From Christiangramia lutea (lineage in GTDB: Bacteria; Bacteroidota; Bacteroidia; Flavobacteriales; Flavobacteriaceae), in assembly GCF_022489035.1 (NCBI RefSeq), contig NZ_JAKVTV010000001.1:1240001-1304000 (forward strand): a stretch of 64,000 bases of DNA. The letters are read 5' to 3'. Position numbers and translations under genes: made by a program. The notes under the pieces are model-generated. The model had not been told where the DNA came from and did no database searches. It was given only the letters and a program-made list of their open reading frames with translations. This document shows, in pieces, positions 54,648 to 63,877 of this stretch; the first letter of the stretch is position 1, and each line of letters starts with the position of its first letter.

Positions 54648-55868
54648 TCACTGTTTTCTATGCGCTAGCACTACTGGCGGTTCTCCATTAAACGGATTCC
54701 CCATCCGGCCAATGGTTTTCGCATCCATCGAAGCGGCACGCATTACGCTATGCTCACCAAAACGTTTTTTGATCTTGTCCAGCGAATTATACAGATTCAG
54801 CATCTCTTCAGAATCATCGAACAGGTTGATCTGGTAATGTCCGCCTACAAGTCCGCTGAAGCGAACCCCGATAAGCCTGATAAGCAGCCTGCGTGTATAC
54901 AACTGCCGGAACAATTCCTCCACTTTGGGAATGAGGATATGATCTGCACTGGTATAGGGAATCTTCGCCTGCTTACTCTGCGTTTGAAAATCGGAATACC
55001 TGATCTTTACACTTACGTTGGAAGTAAGCTTGTTCCCACGTCTTAACTGGTAGGCGAGACTTTCAGCCATGGCTACCAGCGTACCGTGCAGGCGAACCAT
55101 ATCTATAGTGTCGCGATTAAAAGTTCGCTCGGTAGAAATGGATTTTCGCTCATGGAAGGGAATAATGGGCGGGTTGTCTATTCCATGGGCTCTTTTCCAG
55201 ATAACCCGTCCGTTCTTGCCCAGCACACTTTCCAGTACTTCTACCGGCATCTTTTGTATGGTCTCAATTCTGCGTACGCCCAGATTCAGCAGTTTCTGAA
55301 AAGTTTTGTTTCCTATCATGGGAATTTTATTCACCGTTAACGGAGCGAGAAAGCTTTTTTCGGTGCCTGCTTCGATAATCTTTTGAGCATAAGGTTTTCC
55401 CTCGCCGGTAGCGATCTTGGAAACCACCTTGTTCTGTGAGAGTCCGAAAGAGATGGGGAGGTGAGTCTCTTTTTTAATGGTTTCCTGTAATTCCCTGGCA
55501 AACTGGGTAATGCCAAAAAAGCGATCCATCCCGGTAAGATCGGCATAGAATTCATCTACGCTGGCCTTTTCGAAGGAAGGTACTTTGCTGCGAATGATCT
55601 CGGTCACTTCGTGGGAAAATTTAGTATAGGTAGAAGCATTTCCTTTAATGACCACAGACTGCGGGCAAAGTTGCCTGGCCACTTTCATGCTCATACCAGA
55701 GTGCACGCCGAATTTCCGGGTTTCATAACTACAGGCAGCCACCACTCCACGGTCTCCAAGTCCGCCAACAATAAGCGGTTTGTCATTTAATTTTGAATCT
55801 AGGCGCCTTTCTGCCGAAACAAAAAAGGTATCCAGATCCAGGTGAATTATAGATTTTGTATTCTTCAT
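54648..55868 (-). CDS. dinB: Y-family DNA polymerase IV
   Basis: A 406-residue translesion polymerase. N-terminal catalytic motif HLDLDTFFVSAERR, the second acidic motif ASVDEFYADLTG, and the HhH region (VNKIPMIGNKTFQKLLNLGVRRIETIQ). The little-finger domain runs to about residue 360, with a short tail. It copies damaged DNA. On the same strand as the DnaE2-like gene downstream. No imuA or S24-type regulator is visible in the window. Two palindromes and a -7 box lie just upstream. Confidence 0.95.
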   Translation of the reverse strand: MKNTKSIIHLDLDTFFVSAERRLDSKLNDKPLIVGGLGDRGVVAACSYETRKFGVHSGMSMKVARQLCPQSVVIKGNASTYTKFSHEVTEIIRSKVPSFEKASVDEFYADLTGMDRFFGITQFARELQETIKKETHLPISFGLSQNKVVSKIATGEGKPYAQKIIEAGTEKSFLAPLTVNKIPMIGNKTFQKLLNLGVRRIETIQKMPVEVLESVLGKNGRVIWKRAHGIDNPPIIPFHERKSISTERTFNRDTIDMVRLHGTLVAMAESLAYQLRRGNKLTSNVSVKIRYSDFQTQSKQAKIPYTSADHILIPKVEELFRQLYTRRLLIRLIGVRFSGLVGGHYQINLFDDSEEMLNLYNSLDKIKKRFGEHSVMRAASMDAKTIGRMGNPFNGEPPVVLAHRKQ

Positions 55869-55873
55869 AAATA

Positions 55874-55910
55874 GGAATAATTCCTTTTAATTGGAAATAT
55901 TCCAAAATTA
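55874..55910 (-). promoter_or_regulatory. dinB promoter with overlapping palindromic operator
   Basis: GGAATAATTCC (55874-55884) and TTGGAAATATTCCAA (55891-55905) are perfect palindromes sharing GGAA/TTCC cores. Minus-strand TAATTTTG (55903-55910) fits the TAnnTTTG -7 box and overlaps the second palindrome. A damage-responsive repressor binding here is plausible (inference). Confidence 0.5.
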
Positions 55911-56031
55911 GGAAATTATTCTGGTTCGGGATGTTGAGAGAGCGTTAAAAAATGTAGAGGATAATAATTGAAATATCACCAAAAGATTTTTTTCGTACCT
56001 TAAATGCTTCCTAACCAAAAAACCAGAAATT

Positions 56032-56265
56032 ATGAAAGGCTCTTCAGGTAAACGCAGGTTGGTAAAAAAATATGTGGCAGATTTTATCTTCTCTGAAAAG
56101 ACACGTTTTGTGTTAGAGGGAACGAATTATCAATTTCCGGGCAACGATAGTGGTGGTAAATTTATCAAGTTCAGGTTTGAGGATGCCCCGCGACGGAAGA
56201 AACGGAAGTATGTTTTTAAATGTATATACAAGATGATGAAGAATTTTCAGTCATCACTCAACTAA
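56032..56265 (+). CDS. Small basic hypothetical protein
   Basis: A 77-residue, strongly basic protein (GKRRLVKKYV; APRRKKRKYVFKCIYKMMK) with a central beta-like segment (TRFVLEGTNYQFPG). No signal peptide and no recognised family. Nucleic-acid binding is possible from charge only. Own terminator downstream. Confidence 0.6.
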   Translation: MKGSSGKRRLVKKYVADFIFSEKTRFVLEGTNYQFPGNDSGGKFIKFRFEDAPRRKKRKYVFKCIYKMMKNFQSSLN

Positions 56266-56267
56266 AC

Positions 56268-56300
56268 AAAAAGCTCTTTCAAAACGAAAGAGCTTTTTAA
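56268..56300. terminator. Bidirectional terminator
   Basis: AAAAAGCTCTTTC-AAAA-CGAAAGAGCTTTTT between convergent genes ending at 56265 and 56323. Confidence 0.9.
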
Positions 56301-56322
56301 GTTTCAGAATGTCCATATAACC

Positions 56323-56811
56323 TTATTCTTCTTCGATAGCGGTAGTATCCGGTTCCTTATCGGTAATATTCAGCACCTGTAATTTCCAGTCGCTGTCCAT
56401 TTTTTTCCATATAAAAGTATAAGTGCCTTCATAAGTGGTATTCAAACTGTCGTTTTTTATACCATGGCGGTAAGTTCCCGCCTCATAGGCGATATCGCCG
56501 GCGGCGTACTCAACTTCCGGATTTGTTTTAAGGTCTTTCATCATAGGTGCGGCATTATTATACCAGGACCTGATACTGTCGGCATTCATTTGCTGTCCCT
56601 GCATATAAAGCACTGCATCATCAGAGGTAAGTGTATCCAGCTCTCCCGGGTTGTTCCTATTCCATGCATCTATCCACTGGGCATTAGCTTCTGAAGGTTC
56701 ACGAACCTGAGCCTGGGTCCCCATTTCCTCCTCTGTTTCCGTCTTTTGGTTTTCAGCACAGCCAAAGATAAGGAGCAGGCTGAAAAGTGGTAAAAACTTG
56801 ATTAGTTTCAT
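56323..56811 (-). CDS. SnoaL/DUF4440-like lipoprotein
   Basis: About 162 residues from Met at 56811, chosen because it starts the lipoprotein signal MKLIKFLPLFSLLLIFGC; the earlier Met at 56853 would put 14 polar residues in front of it. The mature domain has the NTF2-like pattern WIDAWNRNNPGELDTLTSDDAVLYMQG and ends YTFIWKKMDSDWKLQVLNI. Similar in kind to the protein at 28293-28823. Function unknown. Confidence 0.8.
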   Translation of the reverse strand: MKLIKFLPLFSLLLIFGCAENQKTETEEEMGTQAQVREPSEANAQWIDAWNRNNPGELDTLTSDDAVLYMQGQQMNADSIRSWYNNAAPMMKDLKTNPEVEYAAGDIAYEAGTYRHGIKNDSLNTTYEGTYTFIWKKMDSDWKLQVLNITDKEPDTTAIEEE

Positions 56812-56965
56812 AATTATAGATTGTTGGTTATATCCTAATTTACTTAAAAACAAGAAACAGGCTTAAAATTCATCCTGAAATTGGATTAATTGCAGGTTTT
56901 TGCGGTTTAGAAGGTCAATTGTGTATTAGCGATCTTTTATCTAACTTTAAAAGAATCAGATTTTT

Positions 56966-57586
56966 ATGAATATCAGGCTCATTATTTTCGTCGTGTCCGT
57001 GTTACTTTCTTCCTTCGCCCGGTCCCAGGAAGAGAAAGAATATGAATTGCTTGGAGGACCCTGCGAAGGTTGTGAAGCTGTACTGGAATTTAAAGGTGAT
57101 CTGACTTCTGTAGATACTCTTCCGGAATTTGATTCCGCAGAAAGTAAGCTAAAAATCACCGGTACTATCTTTGAGAACGATGGAAAAACTCCCGCAGAGA
57201 ATGTGGTTCTTTATATTCATCATACCAATGCTAAAGGGATCTATCCTACTAAGGGTGATGAAAAAGGCTGGGCAGACCGGCATGGTTATCTAAGAGGCTG
57301 GATCAAAACAGCCAATGATGGCCGCTACACTTTTTATACCCAGGTGCCGGCAAGCTATCCTAACCGCCGTACGCCAGCACATATACATCTACTAGTCCTG
57401 GAACCCGATGGGAGATATTATTATCTATCTGATTATTTCTTTAAAGGTGATCCGTTATTGACAGATGAGCACCAGCAGGATCCTCCACGTGGGGGAGATG
57501 GGGTGCTGGAATTGCAAAATTACAACGGGATGAAGCTTATTGAAAGAGATTTGATCCTGGGAAAGGCTGTTCCCGGATATGAATAA
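56966..57586 (+). CDS. Secreted intradiol-dioxygenase-like protein
   Basis: A 206-residue protein with a signal peptide (VVSVLLSSFARSQ). The beta-sandwich carries the intradiol Fe(III) ligand set in the right order: Tyr93 (AKGIYP), Tyr131 (PASYPNRRTPAHIHL), His139 and His141. Typical catechol or protocatechuate dioxygenases are cytoplasmic, so a secreted single-domain form may act on external phenolics or have another role. A Cys pair near 33-36 (GPCEGC) is extra. Confidence 0.85.
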   Translation: MNIRLIIFVVSVLLSSFARSQEEKEYELLGGPCEGCEAVLEFKGDLTSVDTLPEFDSAESKLKITGTIFENDGKTPAENVVLYIHHTNAKGIYPTKGDEKGWADRHGYLRGWIKTANDGRYTFYTQVPASYPNRRTPAHIHLLVLEPDGRYYYLSDYFFKGDPLLTDEHQQDPPRGGDGVLELQNYNGMKLIERDLILGKAVPGYE

Positions 57587-57620
57587 AAAAAGCCCTTTTC
57601 TTAAGAATGAAAAAGGCTTT
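57585..57620. terminator. Bidirectional terminator
   Basis: AAAAAAAGCCCTTTTC...GAAAAAGGCTTT hairpin with one bulge, between convergent genes ending at 57586 and 57638. Confidence 0.75.
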
Positions 57621-57637
57621 AATCTTCTATTAACTAA

Positions 57638-59434
57638 TTAAGCTTTTGAATCTGCGATCCAGTTATCGATCTTCTTTTCTAATAGATTGAGTGGAATACA
57701 TCCGGTTTCCAGTACTTCTTTATGAAATTCTCTGATATCGAATTCTTCACCTAATTCATTACTCGCTTTTTCCCTCAAATCCATAATCTTTAGCTGTCCT
57801 ATCTTGTAAGATAGTGCTTGTCCCGGGTTGGCCATATATCTTTCAATCTCACTTATCACACTGGCCTTTGGCTCTGCCTCATTATCCAGAGAATATTGAA
57901 TGGCTTCCTCACGGGTCCAGCCTTTGCTATGCAAACCGGTATCCACTACCAGTCGAATGGCACGATGCATCTCGGCACCAAGCATTCCGAAATACTGATA
58001 GGGGTCTGTGTAAAGCCCAAGTTCCTCACCCAGGGATTCTGAATATAAAGCCCATCCTTCACCATAGCCGCTATACCACAAGGTTTTTCTAAAGTCTGGA
58101 AGATCCTCGTTTTCCTGGGTTAGGGAGATCTGATAATGATGCCCCGGGATTGCCTCATGCAGGAATAAAGATTCATCACTGTATGTATTATAGGCCGAAG
58201 CATCGGGAATAGGAACATAGAAGATCCCTGGTCTGGTTCCATCCAGGGAGCCAGGGTTATACTCTGCGCTGGCAGATTTCTCCCGAAATTCTTCAGTTCT
58301 TCTTACCTCAAATGGAGTTTTAGGTTTCAGGCTGAAGAGTTTATCGATGTTAGGTTTCATAGTCTCGTGGATCTTTTCGAAGTTCGCTACTACGTCCTCA
58401 GGCTTGTTGAAAGGCATTAATTCTTTATTCTCTCTTACATAATTGAAGAAAGATTTCAGGTCTCCTTCAAAACCAACCTCTTCTTTAACTTTTTCCATTT
58501 CTTTTGAAATACGCGCAACTTCATCCAATCCAAGCTGATGTATTTCTTCTGCGGTCATATTGGTTGTAGTGTAGAGCTTGATCTGGTGTTTATAGTATTC
58601 CTCTCCATTGGGAATATCAGCAATTCCGCTTGATTCACGGCCTTCGGGTAAATAGTCATTTTTCAGAAAAGAGTGCATTTTCTCATATTGCGGCACCACT
58701 TTTTCACGAATCATGGTTTTGTATTCCTCGGTGAGTCTTTGCTTTTCTTCTTCTGAAAAACTCTCCGGGAAGTTATTTATAGGTCCGTAGAATAAATGAT
58801 TTTCAACACTGGTCTTCGTCATCATTTCCATTTGAGGAATCACTTTCTGAATAAGGGAAGCAGGAAGCACATAACCCTGGGTAATCCCATCTCGCATATT
58901 GTTTTCGGCTGAATCCATCCAGGTAAGAAATCCGTCAACCCGTTTCATCCAGTTCTCATAATCCTCAACCGTGTTAAAAGGTTGTGCACCCATACCGCTA
59001 GCCAGCTGACCCATAAAAAGGTTGACAGACCACATCTGGTCTATTGGCATATATTTGGCTTTTTTGAAGTCCATTCCGGCAAGGTTCATATTGCATTCCC
59101 ATAGCAGAATTTCCTTGCTCATCTTCTCAGTATCGCTAAGATCTTCGTCATTTAAAGAATTCGCCTTGTTTCTGTATTTGGAATAATAACTTCTCAGGCT
59201 ATCCTCGTATTCCGCAGAAAGGAAGTTCGGGAATTGATCGTTATAACGCATATCCCCTGAAGTGGTTGCCGAAATTGGGTTCAGTTTTAATCCATCTTCA
59301 TAATAGTTATTGAGGATACTGTCAAATTCAGCACTCACCTTGGCTTTTTCGTTCCCGGCTATATTACTATCAGATTCATTCTTACAGCTGGAAAGACTTG
59401 CAATGACCATTAGAATAAATATTGTTTTTTTCAT
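57638..59434 (-). CDS. DUF885-family zinc hydrolase, lipoprotein
   Basis: A 598-residue protein with lipoprotein signal (VIASLSSC). It is a largely helical DUF885 protein with the metallopeptidase motif HEAIPGHH near residue 425 and a downstream Glu-rich YGEGWALYSESLGEELG that supplies the other ligand. The family is distantly related to M3/M32-type carboxypeptidases and is presumed to degrade peptides in the periplasm. Monocistronic. Confidence 0.9.
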   Translation of the reverse strand: MKKTIFILMVIASLSSCKNESDSNIAGNEKAKVSAEFDSILNNYYEDGLKLNPISATTSGDMRYNDQFPNFLSAEYEDSLRSYYSKYRNKANSLNDEDLSDTEKMSKEILLWECNMNLAGMDFKKAKYMPIDQMWSVNLFMGQLASGMGAQPFNTVEDYENWMKRVDGFLTWMDSAENNMRDGITQGYVLPASLIQKVIPQMEMMTKTSVENHLFYGPINNFPESFSEEEKQRLTEEYKTMIREKVVPQYEKMHSFLKNDYLPEGRESSGIADIPNGEEYYKHQIKLYTTTNMTAEEIHQLGLDEVARISKEMEKVKEEVGFEGDLKSFFNYVRENKELMPFNKPEDVVANFEKIHETMKPNIDKLFSLKPKTPFEVRRTEEFREKSASAEYNPGSLDGTRPGIFYVPIPDASAYNTYSDESLFLHEAIPGHHYQISLTQENEDLPDFRKTLWYSGYGEGWALYSESLGEELGLYTDPYQYFGMLGAEMHRAIRLVVDTGLHSKGWTREEAIQYSLDNEAEPKASVISEIERYMANPGQALSYKIGQLKIMDLREKASNELGEEFDIREFHKEVLETGCIPLNLLEKKIDNWIADSKA

Positions 59435-59647
59435 TTTGTCTGTTTATTTAATTCTGAAAATTGAAGTTAATACTTTTGATTATAGTTCAATTTAATGCTA
59501 ATTAATTAAACCAAATTCAACGAAAAATTTCTATTAATAATAAATTTTAAAAATCTGATAAGAATATTAATACAAAAATCACCCTTGGATCTAAAAATAA
59601 TCTAAATTCACGCCGAATTTTTCAAATCAAATTTTTACCAATTTAAA

Positions 59648-59959
59648 ATGAAAAGGCTACTGGTTTTAGTATTAATGGGGCTTGCTGGTTATAGCCCGAA
59701 GATCAAATCCAATTATATAAACCCTCAAACTGAATTGACCATAGAAGATGAAATTGCTCTATTGGATATTGATCATGAGCTTCCGGAGGATCTTATTAAA
59801 GTGGGAGAACTGAAATTCCAGGATTCGGGATTTTCTACAGATTGCAGTTTTAACAGTATCATGAACAGGGCACGACAGGAGGCAAGAAAAAACGGTGCTA
59901 ATATCGTGAAAGTGGTAGACAAAAAAGCCCCGGATATCTGGTACTTGTTATCGACTTGA
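59648..59959 (+). CDS. Small secreted protein, hypothetical
   Basis: A 103-residue protein with an N-terminal hydrophobic segment (MKRLLVLVLMGLAGYSPK; no clear lipobox Cys). The mature domain resembles small heavy-metal-binding-like/YbjQ-type folds (EDLIKVGELKFQDSGFSTDCSFNSIMNRARQEARKNGANIVKVVD), in which a helix-Asn-Gly-Ala-Asn turn is common. Family not firmly identified. It lies 85 bp upstream of the PEGA protein. Confidence 0.65.
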   Translation: MKRLLVLVLMGLAGYSPKIKSNYINPQTELTIEDEIALLDIDHELPEDLIKVGELKFQDSGFSTDCSFNSIMNRARQEARKNGANIVKVVDKKAPDIWYLLST

Positions 59960-60044
59960 TATTGAATTATACAAATTTGAAGGCAGTGTGTCGAGTCTGC
60001 CTCAATGCAAACTAACCCTCGACTAATCTAATCTAAATTTTTAC

Positions 60045-60521
60045 ATGAGAACTTTTTTTAAAATTCTTCCAATAGCGGTTCTTTTGGCTTTGCAAAGCTG
60101 TGCCACTATTGTGTCTGGTTCCAGACAAACCATTAAGTTTAATTCCATGCCGGCTTCGGCAACTGTTCTGATCAATGAAGTTGAAATTGGTAAAACACCA
60201 GTCGAAAAAGATCTGAAGAGAAATCAGGAATACCAGGTTTTGATCAAACTGGATGGATATAAAACTTATAAAACCACTTTATCTAAAAAATTCAATGAAT
60301 GGTATATTGGAAATATTGTTTTTGGAGGTATTATAGGCCTTGTGGTAGACCCAATTACTGGCGCGATGTATAAATTAACCCCAAATGAACTCACTTCAAG
60401 ACTTGAAAAGGATAATTCCGATATTGTTTTTAAGGATAACGGCGACGATATTCATATTAGCGTAAGCCTGAATATTGATCCTGATTGGGAAAAAGTAGGC
60501 CAACTTGAAAAAGCAGAATAA
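60045..60521 (+). CDS. PEGA-domain lipoprotein
   Basis: A 158-residue protein with lipobox ALQSC. The PEGA domain is at about 30-75 (IKFNSMPASATVLINEVEIGKTPVEKDLKRNQEYQVLIKLDGYKTYKTTL). A hydrophobic GGIIGLVVDPITGAMYKLTP segment of the type found in Bacteroidota PEGA lipoproteins follows. It is probably surface- or cell-wall-associated. The gene has its own terminator. Confidence 0.85.
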   Translation: MRTFFKILPIAVLLALQSCATIVSGSRQTIKFNSMPASATVLINEVEIGKTPVEKDLKRNQEYQVLIKLDGYKTYKTTLSKKFNEWYIGNIVFGGIIGLVVDPITGAMYKLTPNELTSRLEKDNSDIVFKDNGDDIHISVSLNIDPDWEKVGQLEKAE

Positions 60522-60551
60522 CATTTGTTTCTCTTATTAGTTTGAAGATAT

Positions 60552-60577
60552 AAACCTTGCCAGCAGCGAGGTTTTTT
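60552..60577 (+). terminator. Terminator after PEGA gene
   Basis: AACCTTGC-CAGCA-GCGAGGTT followed by TTTT; one internal mismatch/wobble. Confidence 0.7.
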
Positions 60578-60663
60578 AATTTTTGAAAACTTTCAAATAT
60601 CTCACAAAATTTCCCATCACAAAATAATGCTGATTATATTTATAGAAGTTTAAGTTAAAAATT

Positions 60664-61068
60664 ATGAAGTATAGATTATTGGTTCTGGCTGGAATAATTC
60701 TTTTGAGTTGCCAGAGTTTTTACGCTCAGGAAGAAAAGAGTTACCTGGATCACAGTTTTACACACGTGGTATATTTCTGGTTGAACAATCCGGAAAGTGC
60801 AGAAGATCGTAAAGCCTTTGAGCAATCTTTAAGTAAATTTCTTTCAGTAAGTAAATATCCCAAAACCAAATTTATTGGCGTGCCCGCAGGTACTCCAAGG
60901 GAAGTAGTAGATGGGAGTTTTACCTATTCCCTAATTTTGAGTTTTTCATCTAAAGAAGAGCAGGATCTTTATCAAGAGGAAAAGGCACATCTTATATTTA
61001 TTGAAGAATCAGAACATCTTTGGAATAAAGTTGTGGTATATGATTCGGTAGGCATCTTGAAGACATAA
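60664..61068 (+). CDS. Secreted stress-responsive Dabb-domain protein
   Basis: A 134-residue protein with a signal peptide (SCQSFYAQ). The Dabb fold is indicated by FTHVVYFWLNNPES, a helix DRKAFEQSLSKFLS and YSLILSFSSKEEQDLYQEEKAHLIFI. Dabb proteins are dimeric alpha+beta barrels; the secreted Bacteroidota members have no known reaction. Own terminator follows. Confidence 0.87.
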   Translation: MKYRLLVLAGIILLSCQSFYAQEEKSYLDHSFTHVVYFWLNNPESAEDRKAFEQSLSKFLSVSKYPKTKFIGVPAGTPREVVDGSFTYSLILSFSSKEEQDLYQEEKAHLIFIEESEHLWNKVVVYDSVGILKT

Positions 61069-61099
61069 AAAAAGCCTCACAATTTGCGAGGCTTTTTTT
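61067..61099. terminator. Terminator between Dabb gene and ahcY
   Basis: AAAAAAAGCCTC...GAGGCTTTTTTT hairpin, symmetrical A/T tracts. Confidence 0.85.
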
Positions 61100-61134
61100 G
61101 TCTAATATCTAGAGTCTAAAATCTTAATTCTATT

Positions 61135-62451
61135 TTAGTACCTGTAATATTCTGGTTTGAATGGTCCTTCAACTTCAACACCAATGTATTCAGCCTGGTC
61201 TGGTTTAAGCTCTGTAAGCTCCACACCAATTCTTTCAAGGTGAAGTTTAGCCACTTTCTCATCAAGATGTTTAGGTAGCATATAAACTTCATTCTTGTAT
61301 TGATCTGTATTATTCCAAAGTTCCATTTGTGCCAAAGTCTGGTTGGTGAATGAGTTACTCATCACAAAACTTGGGTGCCCGGTAGCGCAACCAAGGTTTA
61401 CCAAACGACCTTCAGCAAGTAGGATAATATCTTTACCATCGATGGTGTATTTATCAACCTGAGGCTTGATCTCAACTTTAGTATTTCCATGTTTTTCATT
61501 TAACCAGGCAACAGCGATCTCATTATCAAAATGTCCAATATTGGCAACGATGGTCTTGTCTTTCATCGCTTCAAAATGCTCACCGCGAACGATATCTTTA
61601 TTTCCAGTAGTAGTGATAACGATATCTGCCTTTGGTAGTACGGTTTCCAGTTTCTTCACTTCAAATCCGTCCATCGCCGCCTGAAGTGCACAAATAGGAT
61701 CGATCTCAGTAACAGTTACGATTGAACCAGCCCCTCTAAAAGACTGCGCGGTTCCTTTACCTACGTCACCGTATCCACAAACAACTACTCTTTTACCGGC
61801 TAGCATTACATCGGTAGCACGTCGAATCGCATCCACAGCGCTTTCGCGGCAACCATATTTATTATCAAACTTTGACTTGGTCACAGAATCGTTCACGTTG
61901 ATCGCAGGCATAGGAAGCGTTCCTTTTTTCATGCGCTCGTAAAGTCTGTGAACTCCTGTTGTAGTCTCTTCAGAAAGTCCTTTGATACCTTCAGAAAGCT
62001 CAGGATACTCATCAAGAACCATATTGGTAAGATCTCCACCATCATCAAGGATCATGTTTAGTGGCGTGCGCTCTTCTCCGAAGAAAAGGGTCTGTTCGAT
62101 ACACCAGTTAAATTCCTCTTCGGTCATTCCTTTCCATGCATACACAGGAATTCCGGCAGCAGCGATTGCCGCGGCAGCGTGATCCTGGGTGGAAAAAATA
62201 TTACATGAACTCCAGGTTACATCTGCTCCAAGCTCCACAAGGGTCTCGATAAGCACAGCCGTCTGGATGGTCATGTGTAAACATCCCGCAATTCTCGCTC
62301 CTTTTAAAGGTTTAGATTCTCCATACTCTGCACGAAGTGCCATCAATCCTGGCATTTCAGCTTCGGCAAGTTCAATTTCACGGCGTCCATACTCGGCCAG
62401 CTCAATATCTTTAACTTTATAAGCGGTATACGGTACTGTTTTAGTAGACAT
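61135..62451 (-). CDS. ahcY: S-adenosyl-L-homocysteine hydrolase
   Basis: 438 residues from Met at 62451, chosen because [23 protein letters not shown] is the standard start; the Met at 62475 adds 8 atypical residues. It has the substrate domain ([36 protein letters not shown]), the catalytic [13 protein letters not shown] and the NAD-binding loop [11 protein letters not shown]. The C-terminal [23 protein letters not shown] contains the conserved Lys/Tyr pair. It removes the methyltransfer inhibitor SAH. Confidence 0.97.
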   Translation of the reverse strand: MSTKTVPYTAYKVKDIELAEYGRREIELAEAEMPGLMALRAEYGESKPLKGARIAGCLHMTIQTAVLIETLVELGADVTWSSCNIFSTQDHAAAAIAAAGIPVYAWKGMTEEEFNWCIEQTLFFGEERTPLNMILDDGGDLTNMVLDEYPELSEGIKGLSEETTTGVHRLYERMKKGTLPMPAINVNDSVTKSKFDNKYGCRESAVDAIRRATDVMLAGKRVVVCGYGDVGKGTAQSFRGAGSIVTVTEIDPICALQAAMDGFEVKKLETVLPKADIVITTTGNKDIVRGEHFEAMKDKTIVANIGHFDNEIAVAWLNEKHGNTKVEIKPQVDKYTIDGKDIILLAEGRLVNLGCATGHPSFVMSNSFTNQTLAQMELWNNTDQYKNEVYMLPKHLDEKVAKLHLERIGVELTELKPDQAEYIGVEVEGPFKPEYYRY

Positions 62452-62456
62452 ATTAT

Positions 62457-62464
62457 TATATTTG
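62457..62464 (+). promoter_or_regulatory. Candidate -7 box for the PPTase-GGGPS operon
   Basis: TATATTTG fits TAnnTTTG, 49 bp before the ATG at 62514. A back-to-back minus-strand box TATTTTTG (62486-62493) could drive ahcY. Confidence 0.4.
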
Positions 62465-62513
62465 AATATTAGCAATTTGTGCCTGCAAAAATAAGGAAAA
62501 GCTTAGAAATTAT

Positions 62514-63161
62514 ATGCCTCTTTTTAAAACAATAACAGTTGATGAACGAACTAAAGTCTTCATTTGGAAGGTGGAAGAATCATTTGAGTGGCTTTCTGAA
62601 GGTATCGATCTAACGGAACATTGCCGGAAAAGAGTAGACGGGATGAAATCTGAAATTCATCGCCGTGGATTTATGAGCATCAGGCATTTGATGGCTGAAG
62701 CCGGGTATACAGATCATGATCTTTATTATGATGATCATGGAAAGCCGCATCTCAGGGATGATAAGTATATTTCTATCACTCATTCTTTCAATTTTACTGC
62801 AATCATCATTAGTGATAAGGACGTTGGTATTGATATCGAGAAGCAAAGGAATAAGATCCTTGCTATCGCCAATAAATTTACACCTTTGGATGAGTATCAT
62901 ACCCTGGCCAATGAAGAAGCCTTAATTCGAAAACTTACCATTGTTTGGGGGGCAAAGGAGTCTGTTTACAAGATAATCGCTCAGCCAGGAGTAGGTTTTC
63001 TACAACATATTAATGTGATAGATTTCGATTTTGATGATTCTAAAACTACCACTCATGTACGGTTTAACGGGCTTGATAACTGGTTTGATGTGAGTTTCCT
63101 GGAATTTGAAAATTTCACTTGTGTGTATGCGATGCCTTCAAATTCCAAAGCAAAAGCCTGA
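62514..63161 (+). CDS. 4'-phosphopantetheinyl transferase (Sfp/AcpS superfamily)
   Basis: A 215-residue protein with the Mg-binding motif VGIDIEKQ (Asp107, Glu109) and the second motif WGAKESVYK (145-153), both intact. It transfers phosphopantetheine from CoA to carrier proteins. The length and two-lobed sequence fit the Sfp/EntD type rather than the short AcpS. The stop overlaps the start of the GGGPS gene by one base. Confidence 0.92.
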   Translation: MPLFKTITVDERTKVFIWKVEESFEWLSEGIDLTEHCRKRVDGMKSEIHRRGFMSIRHLMAEAGYTDHDLYYDDHGKPHLRDDKYISITHSFNFTAIIISDKDVGIDIEKQRNKILAIANKFTPLDEYHTLANEEALIRKLTIVWGAKESVYKIIAQPGVGFLQHINVIDFDFDDSKTTTHVRFNGLDNWFDVSFLEFENFTCVYAMPSNSKAKA

Positions 63162-63877
63162 TGATCGAAGTGCAATCCTACCTGGAGGAGATCCAGCAGG
63201 CATCCCGGGAGCAGCGGAAATTACTTTCGGTATTAATAGACCCGGATAAATTTGAAGAAAACCGCGCTTTAGATTTCTTTCAGAAATTACCAGAAAAGAC
63301 TACTCACGTTTTTGTTGGTGGGAGTACGGTAGAAGAGGGCAGGACCTGTGAAGTGGTAAAGGCGATCAAAAATTTAATAAATCTGCCGGTATTACTTTTT
63401 CCGGGAGATCATTCTCAGATCTCTGCTTATGCCGATGTTTTACTTTTTTTGAGCCTTATTTCAGGAAGAAATCCAGAGTTTTTGATAGAACAACAAGTTA
63501 GATCTGTAGAGAAAATAAGGAACACTGATCTCGAGATCATTCCAACGGGTTATATTTTGATAGATGGCGGGAAAGAAACTTCGGTTGAGAAAGTGAGTAA
63601 TACGAAACCACTTGATAAGGATAACATTATACAAATCGTTAATACAGCTCTGGCCGGGCAGTATTCGGGGAAAAAACTAATTTATCTGGAATCAGGAAGC
63701 GGGGCAAAATTCCCGGTTTCAGCTGATATAATTCGTTCCGTGAGATCTGTTCTGGATATTCCGTTAATTGTTGGTGGTGGAATTCGCAGCAAATCACAAC
63801 TTCAGGAGGCCTACGATGCCGGCGCCGACCTGGTGGTAATAGGAACTGCCTTTGAAAATGGTTCTTTTCAATCTTAA
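63161..63877 (+). CDS. Geranylgeranylglyceryl-phosphate synthase-like (PcrB/GGGPS)
   Basis: 238 residues from Met at 63161, coupled to the PPTase stop; an earlier Met at 63119 lies inside that gene. TIM-barrel features: SVLIDPDKF near residue 20, VFVGGSTVEEG, LPVLLFPGDHSQIS near 80, LIYLESGSGAKFPV near 175 and the phosphate-binding IVGGGIRSKSQ with ADLVVIGTAFE. These are the GGGPS/PcrB motifs. It joins a polyprenyl diphosphate to sn-glycerol-1-phosphate, the first step of archaeal-type ether lipids; members exist in Bacteroidota. Confidence 0.92.
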   Translation: MIEVQSYLEEIQQASREQRKLLSVLIDPDKFEENRALDFFQKLPEKTTHVFVGGSTVEEGRTCEVVKAIKNLINLPVLLFPGDHSQISAYADVLLFLSLISGRNPEFLIEQQVRSVEKIRNTDLEIIPTGYILIDGGKETSVEKVSNTKPLDKDNIIQIVNTALAGQYSGKKLIYLESGSGAKFPVSADIIRSVRSVLDIPLIVGGGIRSKSQLQEAYDAGADLVVIGTAFENGSFQS

